This document shows, piece after piece, positions 26,229-35,173 of a stretch of 64,000 nt of DNA. Both the position numbers and the translations under genes were made by a program. How positions within the stretch are numbered: the stretch's first letter is position 1; each line of letters opens with the position of its first letter. The notes under the pieces are model-generated. The model saw nothing but the letters and a program-made list of their open reading frames with translations. It ran no database searches and had not been told where the DNA came from. The stretch comes from Variovorax paradoxus (GTDB lineage: Bacteria; Pseudomonadota; Gammaproteobacteria; Burkholderiales; Burkholderiaceae_C), in contig NZ_JAGGNU010000017.1 in the NCBI RefSeq assembly GCF_018614915.1, positions 62,001 to 126,000 of the forward strand, in the 5' to 3' direction.

Positions 26229-26780
26229 TCAGGCCCCGGACGGCGCCTTCGCCTGGAACTGCGCCTGCCATTGCGCCAGCGTCATGAAGCTGGGATCGCT
26301 GCGGCAGATCGCTTCTGTCTCGCGCATCAGCGTCTCGTCGTCCTTGGAAAGATCCAGCGGATCGCCGTGCGGCTGCGAGACGTAGAACGGGGTGTCGATA
26401 TAGATCTCGACCGTGTTGCCCTCCGGATCGAGCATGTACACCGACAGCGCGTTGCCGTGGTTGAGTCCGCGGATCTGCGTCGCCCCGCGAGCCTCGGCCC
26501 GCGCCCAGATGTCGCGCAGATGCTGAATGCTCGGCACCACGAAGGAGATCTGCATCACGGTACTGAAGCTCGCGTCCGCCGGGCGGCCCGCGGCCAGCAC
26601 CAGTTGATGGTGCTGGTCGGGGCTGGCGCTGGTGAAGACCAGTTCGTTCCGGAAGGTCCGGCCGACGCCGCGGTCGGTGACCGTGAGCTCGAAGGTCTCG
26701 GTGTAGAAGGCCACCATCCGTTCCAGGTCGGTGACGAAGATGCCGAAATGCGAAGGCGTGGGGCGGCTGACCTTGAGCAT
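26229..26780 (-). CDS. VOC-family (extradiol dioxygenase-like) protein
   Basis: 183 residues from ATG 26780 with AGGAGAT upstream. One vicinal-oxygen-chelate module is visible. Likely metal ligands are the His of PSHFGIFV near the start, a His in DQHHQLVL and the Glu of GNTVEIYID. Its length fits single-domain catechol 2,3-dioxygenase-like proteins rather than two-domain enzymes. Ring cleavage is inferred from the nearby FAD monooxygenase and FAA hydrolase. Confidence 0.78.
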   Translation of the reverse strand: MLKVSRPTPSHFGIFVTDLERMVAFYTETFELTVTDRGVGRTFRNELVFTSASPDQHHQLVLAAGRPADASFSTVMQISFVVPSIQHLRDIWARAEARGATQIRGLNHGNALSVYMLDPEGNTVEIYIDTPFYVSQPHGDPLDLSKDDETLMRETEAICRSDPSFMTLAQWQAQFQAKAPSGA

Positions 26781-26788
26781 GGAATCTC

Positions 26789-27499
26789 CTACGCCGCCGA
26801 TTCGGCAGCCTCGGCAGCCTTCAGCGCCGCCTGCACATTGCGCTGCGTGCTGAGGATGTGTTCCTCCAGCAGTGCGCACGCGGTGTCCGCATCGCGGCGC
26901 AAGCTCGCATCCATGATCTTGCGGTGCTCGTTCGACTTGCGCCGCGCGGTCTTGCGAAAGCGGGCGGAGAAGCGCCGGTAGCGCTCCGCCTGATCGAACA
27001 GGCTCGCACCCCAGGCGCGCTGGCGCTCCGACAGGCAGGCGGCCACCAGCGAAAGATGGAAGGCGCGGTGCAGCTCGCTCCATGCATCGTCGAGCACCAC
27101 CGGACCGTCGCCCAGGCGGGACTCCACCTTCTCCAGACGATGGAATGCGGCAAGGATGCTGGCTTCCCACGCGTCATCGCCGTGCGCAATGGCTTCGCGC
27201 AGCGCCGGCACGTCCAGCATCACCCGCATGCGGGTGATGTCGGCAAGGTCCTCGGCCGAGATCGGGGCGACGCGAAAGCCCCGGCGTTCGTCGGCGCGCA
27301 CCAGCCCCTCTTGCGCCAGCCGACTCAAGGCTTCGCGCAAGGGACTGCTGGAGAAGCCGTAGGCGGACTGCAGTTCGTCGAGCTTGAGCTTCGCGCCGGC
27401 GGCGAAGGTGCCGTCGAGTACATCGCCGCGCAGGCGCCCGAAGGCCTGCTCCACGAGAGTGGGTGCGTAGTCGGTTGATTCGTTTCTTTGCATGTTCAT
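26789..27499 (-). CDS. GntR-family regulator (FCD domain)
   Basis: 236 residues. The N-terminal winged helix (GTFAAGAKLKLDELQSAYGFSSSPLREALSRLAQEGLV) is followed by an all-helical FCD effector domain. It is encoded within the cluster, between the VOC and cupin genes. It is the natural candidate to bind the TGCACAAA sites between the cupin-dehydrogenase operon and the monooxygenase, although these do not look like a standard FCD operator. Confidence 0.88.
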   Translation of the reverse strand: MNMQRNESTDYAPTLVEQAFGRLRGDVLDGTFAAGAKLKLDELQSAYGFSSSPLREALSRLAQEGLVRADERRGFRVAPISAEDLADITRMRVMLDVPALREAIAHGDDAWEASILAAFHRLEKVESRLGDGPVVLDDAWSELHRAFHLSLVAACLSERQRAWGASLFDQAERYRRFSARFRKTARRKSNEHRKIMDASLRRDADTACALLEEHILSTQRNVQAALKAAEAAESAA

Positions 27500-27518
27500 T
27501 TTTCTTTGTCGGCAGTGG

Positions 27519-28061
27519 TCAAGGCTTTCGGCGTGCGCCGATCAGCACGAAGAGCATGGTCGCCGGCCGGTCGCCGGGATTGCGCCACGCATGCCGATTG
27601 CCGTGCTGGACGGCGATGTCGTGCCGGCGCAGCTGCACCTGCGCGCCGTCGTCCAGCTCCAGGGTGATCTCGCCGTCCAGCACCACGTCGTAGTCGATGC
27701 TGTCGCTGGTGTGCATCCCGGGATGCTCGGGCTCGAAGGTCTCGGCCAGGCCCGGAACGAGCGCGCCGAACTCGGCGCCGAATGCAGCTGCGTCGAAGTC
27801 CGCGCGCATCATCACGGAGTCCGGCGGAAAGGTGACGACCATCAGCCGCGTCTCGCCTTCGGCCGGGACGAAGTTTGCTTGCAGGCTGCGGTCCACCGCC
27901 TCGCCGCGAGCCACCGCGTCGCCCGCCTGTGTGGACCACAGCAGCGTTGCGGCGAATCCGGGCACGGTCTTGAACTCGACGCTGCGCGGCGCCGCCGCGT
28001 CAGAGAACACCTGGGACTTGCCGCCGGCACCGGTGCCGGCCACCACGCGTCTGATCTTCAT
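27519..28061 (-). CDS. Cupin-domain protein
   Basis: 180 residues. Two short beta-rich regions surround the cupin core (HPGMHTSDSIDYDVVLDGEITLEL and DIAVQHGNRHAWRNPG), with histidines placed to bind a metal. It may be a ring-cleaving or isomerising cupin, or a binding protein. The position between the alcohol dehydrogenase and the GntR regulator ties it to the same pathway. Confidence 0.8.
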   Translation of the reverse strand: MKIRRVVAGTGAGGKSQVFSDAAAPRSVEFKTVPGFAATLLWSTQAGDAVARGEAVDRSLQANFVPAEGETRLMVVTFPPDSVMMRADFDAAAFGAEFGALVPGLAETFEPEHPGMHTSDSIDYDVVLDGEITLELDDGAQVQLRRHDIAVQHGNRHAWRNPGDRPATMLFVLIGARRKP

Positions 28062-28071
28062 GATGCGCTGC

Positions 28072-29181
28072 TCAAGGATTGATGACGAAGTTGCTGAAGC
28101 CGCCGTTGCGCGTCGCGATGCCGGAGATCGCCTCGTTGACGCGGTCCAGCGGATAGCAGACGTGCTCGAACACCGACAGGTCCAGCGTGCCGGCCTCGGC
28201 CATGTCGGCCATATCCTGGCCTTCGCCGGCCGTGAACCAGGCCGAGCCCTCGATGCTCTGCTGCTCGTCCATCATGGTGTGCAGGTCCATGCCCACCATG
28301 CCGGCGATCGCGCCGATGTTGTAGGCGCGGCCGCCGCGCTTGAGCGCGCGAATGCCTTGCTGCAGGGTCTCGTGCGGCGCGCCCGGGCCCAGCGCGTCGA
28401 TGAAGGTGTCCACGCCCAGCCCATCGGTGCGTGCCTTGGCCCAGGTGTCGATGGCCTCGCCCTTGGCGTTCGAGAAGACCTCGATGCGATCCGGCGCCAG
28501 CGCCTTGACGCGTTCGAGCAGTTCCTGGTTGCGGCCGGTGCCGAGGATGCGCGTCGCGCCCATCGCCAGGCCGAACAGCGCGCCGCCGATGCCCAGCGTG
28601 CCGCTGATGCCGTTGATCAGCACGCTGCGGCCGGGCCCCACCTTGGCCTTGCGCATCGCCGAGTACATGGTGCCCAGGTAGCCGAAGCGTGCCGCCTGGT
28701 TGAAGCTCACGTTGTCGGGCAGCTTCACCAGCGCGTACTGCGGGGCGATCATGTATTCGCTCAGGCCGCCGTAGGGATAGTTCTTGTAGAGCTTGAGCGA
28801 GTTCTGCGAGAAGCCGAAGTAGCCGCTGAATGCGTAGTGCATGCAGTTGATGAGGTCGCCGTTGCGGCAGGCGCGGCAGCCGCCGCAGTACAGGCTCGGG
28901 TTCACGTAGACGCGGTCGCCCGGCTTCCAGGTGTGGACGTGGGAGCCGACGGCCGTCACTTCGCCCGCCGGGTCCAGCCCGAAGACCGCCGGCAGCGGCG
29001 GCAGCGGCAGTTCGGGGAACCAGGTGGTCCAGTTGGCCAGGATGTTGCCGAGGTTGGGCACGATGCCGCAGGCATGCACCCTGACCTGCACGTCATTGGC
29101 CGCGGGCTGCGGAATGGGCAGTTGCTCGATCTCCATCGGTGCACCGACCTTGTGAAGTCGGGCGGCTTTCATTGTCGACAT
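28072..29181 (-). CDS. Zinc-dependent alcohol dehydrogenase (MDR)
   Basis: 369 residues. The structural-zinc cysteine tetrad is clear (CGGCRACRNGDLINC), together with the GroES-like domain and the coenzyme-binding segment INGISGTLGIGGALFGL. It is the first gene of the minus-strand cluster, with an AAGGAG site before ATG 29181. It would oxidise an alcohol intermediate; the substrate is unknown. Confidence 0.87.
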   Translation of the reverse strand: MSTMKAARLHKVGAPMEIEQLPIPQPAANDVQVRVHACGIVPNLGNILANWTTWFPELPLPPLPAVFGLDPAGEVTAVGSHVHTWKPGDRVYVNPSLYCGGCRACRNGDLINCMHYAFSGYFGFSQNSLKLYKNYPYGGLSEYMIAPQYALVKLPDNVSFNQAARFGYLGTMYSAMRKAKVGPGRSVLINGISGTLGIGGALFGLAMGATRILGTGRNQELLERVKALAPDRIEVFSNAKGEAIDTWAKARTDGLGVDTFIDALGPGAPHETLQQGIRALKRGGRAYNIGAIAGMVGMDLHTMMDEQQSIEGSAWFTAGEGQDMADMAEAGTLDLSVFEHVCYPLDRVNEAISGIATRNGGFSNFVINP

Positions 29182-29195
29182 CGTGTCTCCTTTTC

Positions 29196-29219
29196 ATGCA
29201 CAAACAGTGTTTTGTGCAT
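29196..29219. promoter_or_regulatory. Inverted-repeat operator, ATGCACAAA-N6-TTTGTGCAT
   Basis: A perfect 9-bp inverted repeat with a 6-base spacer lies 15 bases upstream of the alcohol dehydrogenase ATG. Its position against that start fits repression of the minus-strand cluster. The binding protein is unidentified; the GntR regulator in the cluster is the obvious candidate. Confidence 0.65.
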
Positions 29220-29265
29220 ATTGTTGAGGTCGACCACAGCATGGTCCATCGGTGACAACCCTCGG

Positions 29266-29293
29266 TGCACAAAATCATTTTTATGCACAAAAT
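29266..29293. promoter_or_regulatory. Two direct TGCACAAAAT half-sites
   Basis: TGCACAAAAT occurs at 29266-29275 and again at 29284-29293, 18 bases apart, just before the monooxygenase ATG at 29325. They share the half-site of the inverted repeat at 29196-29219, so one regulator may control both directions. Confidence 0.6.
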
Positions 29294-29324
29294 TGATTTT
29301 TCACCCAATTATGTTCCAGCCCGC

Positions 29325-30932
29325 ATGACTACCGCTACGCACGAAGACGAGTTCGACATCGCCATCGTTGGTTTCGGCCCGGTGGGTGCCACGCTGGCCG
29401 GCCTGCTCGGCCAGCGCGGCCGCCGCGTCGCCGTGTTCGACAAGTCCGAGCAGATCTATCCCCTGCCCCGTGCGTTCGCGCTCGACCACGAGGCGATGCG
29501 CACCTTCCAGGAACTGGGCATCGCCGGCGCCCTGGCGCCCCACATGACGCCGTATCGGCCGACGATCTACCGCGGCGCGGACGACGAGCCGATCCAGCAC
29601 TTCGACATGGGTCCCTCGCCCTATCCGCTCGCCTGGGCGCCGGCCTACACCTTCAACCAGCCGGCACTGGAGGCATCGCTGCGGCGCGCCGTCGGCGAGA
29701 TGCCCTCCGTGTCGGTGCACCTGGGCCACGAGGTCCTGGCGGTCGGCGAGAACGGCGAGCACGCCCTGCTTTCGGTGCGCGCACCGGACGGCGCCGAACG
29801 GCAGGTGAAGGCTCGTTACGTGGTCGGCTGCGACGGCGGCGCGAGCCCGACGCGCCGGCAGCTGGGCCTGAAGCTTCGCAGCCTCGAGTTCGACGAGCCC
29901 TGGATCGTGGTCGACATGCACGTCGGCGAAGAGGCACTCGCCAGGCTTCCTTCGACCAACATCCAGTACTGCAGGCCTGGGCGGCCCTGCACCTATGTGG
30001 TGGGTCCCGGCACGCACAGGCGCTGGGAGTTCGTCCTGCTGCCGCACGAGGCGCAACGGGCAGAGATGCCCGAGGAAGCCATCTGGCAGCTGCTCGCACC
30101 CTGGCTGGTTCCGCGCGAAGCCCGCATCTGGCGCGCCGCGACCTACCGCTTTCATGCAGTGGTGCTCGACCGCTGGCGCCAGGGGCGCGTACTCCTCGCC
30201 GGCGACAGTGCGCACCAGATGCCGCCTTTCCTCGCCCAGGGCATGTGCCAGGGCCTGCGCGATGCGACCAACCTGGCGTGGAAGCTCGATTGGGTGCTGG
30301 CAGACCGTGCGTCCGAATCCTTGCTCGACAGCTACGGCGCGGAACGCGGCCCACAGGTCGAGGAGGTCACGCGCACCGTCAAGCGGCTGGGCCAGATCAT
30401 CTGCGAGCGCGATCCGGCCCGTGCAGCCCTGCGTGACCGGGACCTGCGCGACCGGCAGGGCGGCGAAGTCCGGATGCAGCTGCGCCAGAACCTGCTGCCC
30501 GGCATTCGCCATGGCTTGATCCATGGCGCCGCGCCGGCGGGCACGCCCTTTCCGCAAGCCGTCGGGCGGATCGGCTCCACAGGCACGGCACAGATGATGG
30601 ACGAGCTGCTTCCGCGCGGCTTTCTGCTCTTCGTGCGGGAGGCGCCGGACGCCGCGCGGATCGAACAATGGTCCGATGCGCTGGATGCACTGCACGCCCA
30701 GGCGGTATGTCTCGGCGGCGTCGCGAGCTCGCCCTGTGTGCTGAGACTGGCCGAGGCCGATGACATCGTCGCGCGCTGGTTCGAGCAGCATGGATGCATG
30801 GCTGCGCTGGTGCGTCCAGACCACATCGTCTACGGTGTGGCCAGCGATGCCGTGCAGACGGATGCGCTGCTGCGGCGGGCCTGCCAACACCTGGGCTTGG
30901 CCCTCGCCCCGGCTGCGATCGATCAGGCGTAA
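29325..30932 (+). CDS. FAD-dependent aromatic monooxygenase (MhpA/PheA type)
   Basis: 535 residues from ATG 29325. Motifs are the N-terminal FAD fold (IVGFGPVGATLAGLLG), the DG-type motif (VVGCDGGASPTRRQL) and GDSAHQMPPFLAQGMCQGLRDA near the ribityl-binding site. Length and order match 3-(3-hydroxyphenyl)propionate hydroxylase and related phenol-type hydroxylases. Substrate unproven. It is divergent from the alcohol dehydrogenase and shares its regulatory region. Confidence 0.87.
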   Translation: MTTATHEDEFDIAIVGFGPVGATLAGLLGQRGRRVAVFDKSEQIYPLPRAFALDHEAMRTFQELGIAGALAPHMTPYRPTIYRGADDEPIQHFDMGPSPYPLAWAPAYTFNQPALEASLRRAVGEMPSVSVHLGHEVLAVGENGEHALLSVRAPDGAERQVKARYVVGCDGGASPTRRQLGLKLRSLEFDEPWIVVDMHVGEEALARLPSTNIQYCRPGRPCTYVVGPGTHRRWEFVLLPHEAQRAEMPEEAIWQLLAPWLVPREARIWRAATYRFHAVVLDRWRQGRVLLAGDSAHQMPPFLAQGMCQGLRDATNLAWKLDWVLADRASESLLDSYGAERGPQVEEVTRTVKRLGQIICERDPARAALRDRDLRDRQGGEVRMQLRQNLLPGIRHGLIHGAAPAGTPFPQAVGRIGSTGTAQMMDELLPRGFLLFVREAPDAARIEQWSDALDALHAQAVCLGGVASSPCVLRLAEADDIVARWFEQHGCMAALVRPDHIVYGVASDAVQTDALLRRACQHLGLALAPAAIDQA

Positions 30933-30944
30933 AGCGCGAACACT

Positions 30945-31613
30945 TCACATCCTGCGCTCGGCGCGATCGACGAGCCAGGTCAGCAGCAGCGCCGGCACGA
31001 GAAAGCCCAGCGCCACCAGGGCGCCGTGAGCCAGATGTGCCGCCGGCTCATCGAAGCGCGCGACGATCTTCATCGGCGACAGCCACGGCGAGAGCTGCAG
31101 GAACAGCACGACCAGTACCACCGCAGGCCACAGCGTGCCGACACCCCGCCGGGCGTTGGCAGTCCAGGCATACGCGAGCAGCACTGCGGCGAACAGGCCT
31201 TCCAGCAGCCAGGAGCCCATGCCCAGCTTGCCCCAGAGACCGTAGCCGTAGTGCTCGACCGAGTGCGGATAGGCGGCGAGATCGCCGTTGTGCACCGGCC
31301 AGTCCGCAAGCCAATGCGAGAAAACGGCCGCCGCTGCGATGGCGGCCACTCGCCGATCCCGGAGAAAGAAGGCGCCCCAGACCAGCGACAGCACGACGGC
31401 CATCAGGAGCGAGTGGTCCCAATCAATGAAGAGCAGATCGAAGTAGAGGTATGGGCCACTGGCGAGATTGGGCGCCACCCGGTCGATGCCCAAGACGATG
31501 AAGATGCCATCGAGCAGGTCGAGCAGGCCGACGCCCATCAGGATCGGCAGTGCGGGCGTGCGTGGCGCGGCCGCCTTGATCGCGAGCCCGATGGCGAAAT
31601 GACCGGCATACAT
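30945..31613 (-). CDS. YdjM-like membrane protein (LexA-binding hydrolase family)
   Basis: 222 residues from ATG 31613 with about six hydrophobic segments. The pattern MYAGHFAIGLAIKA, MGVGLLDLLDG, IDWDHSLLMAV and FSHWLADWPVHN, with conserved His and Asp near helix ends, resembles the DUF457/YdjM membrane family of putative metal-dependent hydrolases. Function unknown. It converges on the monooxygenase. Confidence 0.7.
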   Translation of the reverse strand: MYAGHFAIGLAIKAAAPRTPALPILMGVGLLDLLDGIFIVLGIDRVAPNLASGPYLYFDLLFIDWDHSLLMAVVLSLVWGAFFLRDRRVAAIAAAAVFSHWLADWPVHNGDLAAYPHSVEHYGYGLWGKLGMGSWLLEGLFAAVLLAYAWTANARRGVGTLWPAVVLVVLFLQLSPWLSPMKIVARFDEPAAHLAHGALVALGFLVPALLLTWLVDRAERRM

Positions 31614-31663
31614 GGCGAAGTTTTTCCTCGTCGAATCTCTGCTGAGCACACATCTGCCGAACA

Positions 31664-31701
31664 ACAAAAAAACGGGTTAGAGCTTGTGGCTCTAACCCGT
31701 T
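31664..31701 (-). terminator. Rho-independent terminator after tRNA-Pro
   Basis: On the minus strand a 12-bp stem (arms at 31671-31682 and 31690-31701) with a 7-base loop is followed by seven T residues. Confidence 0.9.
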
Positions 31702-31717
31702 GATCTACTTGGCGTTT

Positions 31718-31794
31718 TGGTCGGTGTGAAAGGATTCGAACCTTCGACCCCTTGCACCCCATGCAAGTGCGCTACCAGGCTGCGCCACACACCG
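31718..31794 (-). tRNA. tRNA-Pro (GGG anticodon)
   Basis: The minus strand folds as a cloverleaf: acceptor stem CGGTGTG/CACACCG, anticodon loop ATGGGGT with anticodon GGG, T-arm containing GGTTCGAATCC and an encoded 3' CCA. It reads CCC/CCU proline codons. The position downstream of merR-ihfA-pheT is common in Burkholderiales. Confidence 0.95.
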
Positions 31795-31820
31795 AAGCTC
31801 ACAATTATAGCCGTGCGTTT

Positions 31821-32282
31821 TCAGTGGCCCGGACTCAGCAGCTCCCGAATTTCACGCAGCTCGCGTCGCAGATGGAGCAATTGCGACAGATCGATGGTCC
31901 GGTGTGCGCCATGCGGCAGCTCCGCATCCTCCTTGAGCGCGGCCTCGAACTCTTCCTGATCGATCTCGACCGCCTCCATGCCTTCGAGCGGCACTTCGCC
32001 GGCCCTGCGGCGATCGCGCTCCGACTGGACCATCTCCTGCAGCTTGTTGCGCGCTCCGCTGATGGTGAAGCCCTGGTCGTAGAGCAGGTCGCGGATGCGG
32101 CGAATCATGAGCACCTCGTGGTGCTGGTAATAGCGGCGGTTGCCGCGCCGCTTCATCGGCCGCAGCTGCGTGAACTCCTGTTCCCAGTAGCGCAGCACGT
32201 GCGGCTTGACGCCGCACAGTTCGCCGACCTCACCGATCGTGAAGTAGCGTTTGACGGGAATCGGTGGGAGCGTTTTCTCCAT
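31821..32282 (-). CDS. MerR-family regulator downstream of ihfA
   Basis: 153 residues from ATG 32282. The N-terminal MerR winged helix is clear (YFTIGEVGELCGVKPHVLRYWEQEFTQLRP and NRRYY). The C-terminal half is a coiled coil without obvious metal-binding cysteines. It is the uncharacterised MerR regulator often found next to ihfA and a proline tRNA. Possible targets are unknown. Confidence 0.85.
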   Translation of the reverse strand: MEKTLPPIPVKRYFTIGEVGELCGVKPHVLRYWEQEFTQLRPMKRRGNRRYYQHHEVLMIRRIRDLLYDQGFTISGARNKLQEMVQSERDRRRAGEVPLEGMEAVEIDQEEFEAALKEDAELPHGAHRTIDLSQLLHLRRELREIRELLSPGH

Positions 32283-32345
32283 TGAAATCAAGACGGTGCG
32301 AGCGAAACCTTAGAGATTACTCCACGCACCGCGCGCGACCAAGCA

Positions 32346-32717
32346 CTATTCGGCGCCGAGGCTCCACTCCACCTCTTGCGGCTCCTCGCCGCCGATGCTG
32401 CCGTGAATTTGTTCCTTCAGCTTGGCGCTGGCGTGGAAGGTGGCGACGCGCCGCTCGCCGATCGGAATGGCCTCGCCGGTGCGCGGATTGCGGCCCGGCC
32501 GGGGCGCCTTGACGCGAATCTGGAAGTTGCCGAAGCCCGAGATCTTGACGTCCGTCCCTTCGATCAGGCTGGCCGCGACGAGGTCGAAGAAGGCCTCGAC
32601 CATGTCCTTGGATTCGCGCTTGTTAAGGCCGATCTGCTCGAACAGCAGGTCCGCCAGGTGCGCCTTGGTGAGCGCGGGCGTTTCGAGGACTTCGAGCGTG
32701 AATTCCATGGCTTTCAT
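32346..32717 (-). CDS. ihfA: Integration host factor, alpha subunit
   Basis: 123 residues from ATG 32717, overlapping the pheT stop by four bases. Core IHF/HU sequence includes LTKAHLADLLFEQIGLNKRESK, DVKISGFGNFQIRVKAPRPGRNPRTGE and the C-terminal helix. IHF bends DNA at specific sites. The C-terminal tail is about 20 residues longer than in E. coli. Overlap with pheT implies translational coupling. Confidence 0.93.
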   Translation of the reverse strand: MKAMEFTLEVLETPALTKAHLADLLFEQIGLNKRESKDMVEAFFDLVAASLIEGTDVKISGFGNFQIRVKAPRPGRNPRTGEAIPIGERRVATFHASAKLKEQIHGSIGGEEPQEVEWSLGAE

Positions 32718-35152
32718 ATCCGCAGATGCGCGCCGAGCCGCGCGCTGAGTTGCTCGAGGATGGTGGCCACCGCCGCCTCGACCTGCTCGTCGGTCAGAGT
32801 CGCGGTGTCGCTGTTGAAGCTGAGGCGCACGGCCATGCTCTTCTCGTCTTGCGCCAGGCCACCCGGGGCGACGGTACCATCGCGCGCCACCGGCGGCCGG
32901 TAGATGTCGAACAGCACGGCATCGCGCAAGAGGCCGGGATCCGCGGCCGCGCGGATGGTGCGCATCAACGCATCGTGCGTGACTGCTTCGGCCAGCACGA
33001 CCGCGATGTCGCGCTCCACCGCCTGGTGCTTGGGCACCGGTTCGGCTTCGGGCAGCGGCCGCTGGGAGACGGCGTCGAGCTCGAGTTCGAAAAGCACGGG
33101 GGCCTGGGCGAACTCCCATTGCTGGCGCCAGCGCGGATGGAGCTCGCCCACCACGCCGATCGCGCGGCCGTCGAGCAGCACGCGCGCCGCACGGCCCGGA
33201 TGCAGCGCGGGATGCTCGGTCGCCTCGAAGCTCGGCACCAGCGGCGCGAGCAGGGCCTCGACATCGCCCTTGATGCCGTAGAAGTCGACGCGCTGCGCCT
33301 TGCCGCCCCAGCGCCCCGCTTCGTCGTCGCCCCAGGCCAGGCCTGCCACGCGCATGGGCTGGTGGATGCCCTTCACCGTGCTGTCGGTGGTCGCGACCGC
33401 GTCGTCGCGCAGGAACACGCGGCCCAGTTCGAACACGCGCACGCGGGGCGCCCGGCGATCGAGGTTGAACTTCAAGACCTGGAGCAGCGAGCCGATCAGC
33501 GACGAACGCATCACGCTCATCTGGCTCGCGATCGGATTCAGCAGCTTGATCGGATTGGCGTTGCCGGCGAGCTCGTGCTCCCAGTGCGCTTCGACGAAGC
33601 TGAAGTTGATGGTTTCCTGGTAGCCGAGCGCGGCCAGGCGATGGCGCACGGCGAAGCGGCTGCGCTGAACTTCAGGCACGACGTGAGCGGTGATCGGCGC
33701 CAGCGGCGCCACGGTTGGCAGCTTGTTGTAGCCGATCAGGCGGGCAACCTCTTCGATCAGGTCTTCCTCGATCAGCAGGTCGAAACGGTGCGGCGGCGGG
33801 GTCACGACCAGCGTGCCTTCGCCCTCTTCCACGGCCAGGCCGAGCCGGCGCAGCGCGTCGAGGCACTGGGCTTGGGTCAGCGGCATGCCGATCACGCGCG
33901 CAGCACGCGCCACGCGCAAGGCGACCGGCCTGGCTTCGGGCAGGCGCAGTGTCTGGTCGTCCATGGCGGCAGCCTCGCCGCCGCAGACGTCGACGATCAG
34001 CTGCGTGATGCGCTCGATGATCTGGACCGTACGGCTCGGATCGACGCCGCGTTCGAAGCGGTGCCCCGCGTCGGTGTTGAAATTGAAGCGGCGCGAGCGG
34101 CCCTGGATCGACTCGGGCCACCAGAAGGCGGCCTCGACATAGATGTTGCGGGTGTGGTCGGACACGGCCGTCGCATCGCCGCCCATGATGCCGGCCAGCG
34201 ATTCGACCTCGCCGCGCTCGTCGGCGATCACGCCGACCTTCTCGTCGACGATCACGGTGTTGCCGTTCAGCAGCTTGAGTTGCTCGCCCGGCTTGCCCCA
34301 ACGCACCGTGAGGCCGCCGTGGATCTTGTCGAGGTCGAAGATGTGGCTTGGCTGGCCGTATTCGAACATCACGTAGTTCGAGATGTCGACCAGCGGTGAG
34401 ACGCTGCGCTGGCCGCAGCGCGCGAGTCGATCGACCATCCAGGCCGGCGTGGCAGCCTTGGTGTCGACGCCGCGGATGATGCGGCCCGAGAAGCGGCCGC
34501 ACAGCTCGGGAGCCTCGACCTTGACCGACAACTTGACTGCGGAGACCACCTTCACCGGCGGGATGGCCGGCGTCGTGAGCGCTGCGCCGGTCAGCGCCGC
34601 GAGCTCGCGTGCGATGCCGTAGACGCTGAGCCCATGCGCAAGATTGGGCGTGAGCTTGAGCGTCAGCAGCGAGTCGTCGAGCTTCAGCACCTCGCGCACG
34701 TCGGCGCCGATCGGCGCATCGGCCGGCAGTTCGAGAAGCCCGCCGTGGTCCTCGCTAAGCTTGAGTTCGCGCGCCGAGCACAGCATGCCCTGGCTCTCGA
34801 CGCCGCGCAGCTTGCCCAGCTTGATCAGGAAGGGCTGGCCGTCATCGCCCGGCGGCAGCTCGGCGCCGACCAGCGCCAGCGGCACCTTGATGCCGGCGCG
34901 CGCGTTGGGCGCACCGCAGACGATGTTGAGCAAGGCGCCCTGGCCTGCATCGACCTGGCACACGCGCAGCCGATCGGCATTGGGATGCTGCGCCGCTTCC
35001 TTGATCTCGCCGACCACGATCTTGCTGAAGGGCGGCGCCACCGGCCGGCGCTCTTCGACCTCGAGCCCGCCCATCGTGAGCGTCTCCGCCAGTTCAGCGC
35101 TGGAAAGCGGCGGGTTGCAGAACTCGCGCAGCCAGGACTCTGGAAATTGCAT
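32714..35152 (-). CDS. pheT: Phenylalanine-tRNA ligase, beta subunit
   Basis: 812 residues. Domain order is typical: an N-terminal tRNA-binding (EMAP-like) domain about 40-150, B3/B4 editing domains about 205-400, B5, and the C-terminal FDX-anticodon-binding domain from about 710. It acts as an alpha2-beta2 tetramer with PheS, 21 bases upstream, and edits misacylated Tyr-tRNA-Phe. Confidence 0.97.
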   Translation of the reverse strand: MQFPESWLREFCNPPLSSAELAETLTMGGLEVEERRPVAPPFSKIVVGEIKEAAQHPNADRLRVCQVDAGQGALLNIVCGAPNARAGIKVPLALVGAELPPGDDGQPFLIKLGKLRGVESQGMLCSARELKLSEDHGGLLELPADAPIGADVREVLKLDDSLLTLKLTPNLAHGLSVYGIARELAALTGAALTTPAIPPVKVVSAVKLSVKVEAPELCGRFSGRIIRGVDTKAATPAWMVDRLARCGQRSVSPLVDISNYVMFEYGQPSHIFDLDKIHGGLTVRWGKPGEQLKLLNGNTVIVDEKVGVIADERGEVESLAGIMGGDATAVSDHTRNIYVEAAFWWPESIQGRSRRFNFNTDAGHRFERGVDPSRTVQIIERITQLIVDVCGGEAAAMDDQTLRLPEARPVALRVARAARVIGMPLTQAQCLDALRRLGLAVEEGEGTLVVTPPPHRFDLLIEEDLIEEVARLIGYNKLPTVAPLAPITAHVVPEVQRSRFAVRHRLAALGYQETINFSFVEAHWEHELAGNANPIKLLNPIASQMSVMRSSLIGSLLQVLKFNLDRRAPRVRVFELGRVFLRDDAVATTDSTVKGIHQPMRVAGLAWGDDEAGRWGGKAQRVDFYGIKGDVEALLAPLVPSFEATEHPALHPGRAARVLLDGRAIGVVGELHPRWRQQWEFAQAPVLFELELDAVSQRPLPEAEPVPKHQAVERDIAVVLAEAVTHDALMRTIRAAADPGLLRDAVLFDIYRPPVARDGTVAPGGLAQDEKSMAVRLSFNSDTATLTDEQVEAAVATILEQLSARLGAHLRI

Positions 35153-35173
35153 CTCGTCGTTCTCGTTGTCTTA

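Noticed and set aside
22685..30932. Horizontally acquired island
   Set aside because: GC content and codon use look like the rest of the window, and no integrase, tRNA junction or direct repeat is seen.
31671..31701. Mobile-element inverted repeat near the tRNA
   Set aside because: Position, stem length and T-run fit an intrinsic terminator for tRNA-Pro.
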